Source: Myxococcales bacterium (GTDB lineage: Bacteria > Myxococcota_A > Polyangia > Nannocystales > Nannocystaceae). From it: a DNA stretch of 55,895 nucleotides. Below are positions 53,663 through 55,895 of this stretch, piece by piece. The position numbers and the translations under genes were made by a program. Position 1 is the stretch's first letter. Each line of letters opens with the position of its first letter. The notes under the pieces are model-generated. The model made no database searches and was not told where the DNA came from. It was given only the letters and a program-made list of their open reading frames with translations. The stretch covers positions 1-55,895 of the forward strand of contig JAAZXR010000029.1 in the NCBI GenBank assembly GCA_014240065.1. The letters are read 5' to 3'.

Positions 53663-55895
53663 GTGGCAGAGGACACACCACCGGATTCCTCCAAGACCGA
53701 CGACCCGCAGCCTGCGAGTGAGTCCGACGAGGCCGCCTCCAAGAAGCGGCCGACGTTGCCGCCCGCGCCGGTCGGAAGGTCACCGGGGAAGAAGACCACA
53801 GCGTTCTCCGATTTGATCCTCGGCAGCGGAAAACAAACCTCTAAAACGGACTCTGGGGGCACTAAGAAGCCTCCTGCCGGCAGTTCTGGCGCCACCGCCA
53901 CCGGCTCCAAAACTGAAGGGACCGCGCCCGTGTCCTCGCTCGGTGCAGGGCTTGGCCTCAAGCTCGGGAGCTCGAGCGCCATGAAACGACCGGACATTTC
54001 ACCGGACGGCGACGATTCGAGCGCGTCCATGACGGACCTCAGCTTGACCGAGATGGAGGTCGTCGAACTCGACGAAGACGACCCTACCCAAGCATCCCGA
54101 CCTGCGGCGAGCGGGCCTCCCCAGCGCCGACCACCACCGCGCTCTCAGCGCACCCCCTCGGGAGGCCCGGCGGCCGCCCCCTCGGATGAAGAGCGCCGAG
54201 ACGCTCCCCAAAGCGACCGCGACGCCGACTCGAGCGACGCGCCGACCGATGAACCATCCCCGACCACGGCGGAGGATGCCGAATCACCGCCCCCCGACGG
54301 CGAAATCGACGGCGAAATCGACGACGAAACCGACGGCGAAACCGACGGCGAAACCGACGCCGAAACCGACGCCGAAACCGACGCCGAAACCGACGAGGCG
54401 AGGCTCGCGCGAGCGGCTGGCCTCCTCCCTGAGCAGCCCTCGGATGGGGCCGACAGCGGAGATCGCCCGCAAATCGGTCCCGCCCAATATCCAACAGCGC
54501 ACTGGGCCGGCGAGGTGAATGAACAAGCCGGCGGGGCGGAGGCCACGTGCCGGGTGTTGCACGTCGCGAAGGGAGCGAGGGCGGAACGTGGCGCGCTCGG
54601 CACTTTCAAGGCGGCGACGGGCGAAGCCAACACACAGCTCAGCGACCGCCATTGCGAGCTCCTCGCAGCCTCCATTGACGACGGCGCCGTCCACATCGGC
54701 TCCCGCGGCCACGGACTCCCTTCACTTCGAGAGGCGATGCTCACCGAGCCCCTGGTGCTCGACCGCGCGTGCGGCGTCCTCCGACAAGTCGCGGCCGCAT
54801 GTGCGACGCTGGAGAAACACGGGATTGAACACGGGGCCCTCACGGCCGACGCGGTGCTCCTCGACGCCGATGATCTGATCCACCTGACCGACGTGGGCCT
54901 CGCGGGGCTCGTGGATCTTGAAGACGACGCCTTCGACAATGAGTTCGCGCCACACCTCCCGGAGACGGCTGTGGGTATGCCCGCCGAGCGCGCCGACATC
55001 TACGGCTTTGGGTGCGTGGCGTTCTTCGCCTTGACCGGTCGCCCGCTGTTTCGTGAGGGAGGCACCGCCGACCCCGGGCAACAGCGCAGACGGCACGCGA
55101 TCGAAGAACCGGACCGACTCAAACGCGACGGCCGGCGACTCCACGAGCAGCTCGACACCTTCGTCCAATGCTGCCTCGAAAAGGATCCATCGGACCGCTA
55201 CGAAGACTTCGGAAAGCTCGCCGCCGCCCTCGCACAAGCGCTGACCGCAGCGGGCGTCACCACCGAGTTCGACGAGCTCGGTGTCGAGGCAGGGGGACGG
55301 ACGGTGGACTCCCGCGACGCGCCGAAGACCGCCGGTGCCATCGTCACCCGCAAGTCGAGCTCGGGCGAGGACATGGCGCCCGCCCAGCAGACCTCCATAC
55401 GGGTCGCGGGAGCCTCCATGATCGCTCCGGTCGCAGAGGCGGTCGCGGCCACCTCCCCTGACGTCGCTGCCGGACCGGCGGCGGCGCCCTCACGTGACGA
55501 GAAGGGGCTCGATGAGTTCGAGCTCCAAAAGGCCCACATTGATTGGCCTACCAAGGCTCGCCGCCTGCGCCAGCTCGCAGCGGTCGGCGTGGTCCTCGTC
55601 GTCATCTTGCTGGCGTTGCGCGGACTCAGTGAGTACATGTCTGAGCGGGCCGCGGAGCGCGACGCCGAGGAGCGAGCCGCCCTCGCGCGCGGCGACCTCC
55701 CGGAGCGCTGGAAAGATCCCAACGCGCGCGCGTCCACCACCGGCACCCTCGAAGTGGTGTTTGCGGAGGGGACGCCCGCCCCCACACGAGGCGCCGCGAC
55801 CACGGGGGACACAGAAACGGACGCAGTCGCAGGCACCTCGACCACCGGCGCAGACGACACCACCGGCGCAGACGACACCACCGGCGCAGACGACA
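53663..55895 (+). CDS. membrane-anchored pseudokinase, partial at the right edge
   Basis: 744 codons are visible and the frame is open to the window end. Residues 1-200 are a disordered, charged and Pro-rich tail. Residues about 212-243 are an acidic repeat of (E-T/I-D-G/A)n. A kinase-like fold follows, about 255-530. The C-lobe helix F region (ERADIYGFGCVAFFALTGRP) is clear, but the HRDxKxxN loop reads HGALTADAVLL from His390 and DFG reads DVG at Asp410. No Gly-rich loop or VAIK lysine is evident. So it is probably inactive. A membrane segment (residues about 640-658, AAVGVVLVVILLAL) precedes a Thr/Gly/Asp repeat. A stop codon just upstream makes the GTG the only start. Confidence 0.85.
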   Translation, partial: MAEDTPPDSSKTDDPQPASESDEAASKKRPTLPPAPVGRSPGKKTTAFSDLILGSGKQTSKTDSGGTKKPPAGSSGATATGSKTEGTAPVSSLGAGLGLKLGSSSAMKRPDISPDGDDSSASMTDLSLTEMEVVELDEDDPTQASRPAASGPPQRRPPPRSQRTPSGGPAAAPSDEERRDAPQSDRDADSSDAPTDEPSPTTAEDAESPPPDGEIDGEIDDETDGETDGETDAETDAETDAETDEARLARAAGLLPEQPSDGADSGDRPQIGPAQYPTAHWAGEVNEQAGGAEATCRVLHVAKGARAERGALGTFKAATGEANTQLSDRHCELLAASIDDGAVHIGSRGHGLPSLREAMLTEPLVLDRACGVLRQVAAACATLEKHGIEHGALTADAVLLDADDLIHLTDVGLAGLVDLEDDAFDNEFAPHLPETAVGMPAERADIYGFGCVAFFALTGRPLFREGGTADPGQQRRRHAIEEPDRLKRDGRRLHEQLDTFVQCCLEKDPSDRYEDFGKLAAALAQALTAAGVTTEFDELGVEAGGRTVDSRDAPKTAGAIVTRKSSSGEDMAPAQQTSIRVAGASMIAPVAEAVAATSPDVAAGPAAAPSRDEKGLDEFELQKAHIDWPTKARRLRQLAAVGVVLVVILLALRGLSEYMSERAAERDAEERAALARGDLPERWKDPNARASTTGTLEVVFAEGTPAPTRGAATTGDTETDAVAGTSTTGADDTTGADDTTGADD
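54296..54392 (+). repeat. 12-base coding repeat, acidic
   Basis: Eight near-identical 12-base units (GACGGCGAAATC / GACGCCGAAACC variants) in frame within the pseudokinase. They encode Asp-Gly/Ala-Glu-Thr/Ile tetrads. There are no spacers, so it is not a CRISPR array. Confidence 0.9.
55841..55894 (+). repeat. 18-base coding repeat, Thr-Thr-Gly-Ala-Asp-Asp
   Basis: Three perfect copies of ACCACCGGCGCAGACGAC in frame at the right edge. They encode Thr-Thr-Gly-Ala-Asp-Asp in the extracytoplasmic part of the pseudokinase. The array may continue beyond the window. Confidence 0.9.

Noticed and set aside
54296-54392. Possible CRISPR array
   Set aside because: Units are 12 bases with no unique spacers, and they are in frame within a coding region, so they are coding repeats.

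Overview
The window is about 56 kb of GC-rich bacterial chromosome. It is densely packed: no stretch over about 250 bases lacks a gene, and many genes overlap by ATGA or GTGA. The content suggests a Myxococcota bacterium, probably of the Nannocystis/Enhygromyxa type. This rests on Gly-Asp and Thr-Gly-Asp low-complexity lipoproteins, Ser/Thr kinases with FHA-like or membrane-anchored layouts, a PEGA-domain protein, an MFS-spermidine-synthase fusion, MoxR/DUF58/VWA clusters and strong GC bias at third codon positions. The taxonomy is inferred from gene style only.

Layout: (1) 1-3.9 kb holds the start of a Gly-Asp repeat lipoprotein that runs off the left edge, and mfd. (2) 4.05-15.0 kb is a seven-gene plus-strand cluster: zincin-like lipoprotein, DUF4175-like coiled-coil membrane protein, MoxR ATPase, DUF58, two VWA membrane proteins and an esterase lipoprotein. 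(3) 15.0-17.9 kb is a TetR - DUF962/Mpo1 - FAD oxidoreductase operon on the minus strand, with a perfect palindrome at the tetR transcription start. It is divergent from an MFS transporter. (4) 19.1-27.8 kb is a tripartite-type RND efflux operon with one lipoprotein adaptor and two different permeases, plus a small membrane protein. (5) 27.9-32.2 kb holds alanine dehydrogenase, a HAD phosphatase, a Ser/Thr kinase, tRNA-Pro(CGG) with its own promoter and terminator, and a response regulator with a C-terminal XRE HTH. (6) 32.3-39.2 kb holds a ChaC-like gamma-glutamylcyclotransferase, a Cys-rich lipoprotein, glycerate 2-kinase, a giant MFS/spermidine-synthase fusion and a glyoxylate/hydroxypyruvate reductase. 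(7) 39.2-43.6 kb is a type IIA topoisomerase pair, parC then parE. (8) 43.8-49.7 kb is an operon of a 1719-residue SLC12-like transporter fused to a long helical region, a P-loop ATPase and a winged helix, followed by an overlapping MscS channel. (9) 49.9-55.9 kb holds an LspA-like protein without catalytic aspartates, a DUF362 protein, a PEGA protein plus Cys-rich lipoprotein pair, and a membrane-anchored pseudokinase that runs off the right edge.

The most unusual items are the transporter-ATPase-MscS operon, the LspA pseudoenzyme, the pseudokinase, and a recurring promoter geometry. In that geometry a TAnnnT-like -10 box ends exactly six bases before the start codon of many first-in-operon genes, which predicts widespread leaderless mRNAs. 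Starts were chosen from this geometry, from overlaps, or from Shine-Dalgarno-like sequence where present.
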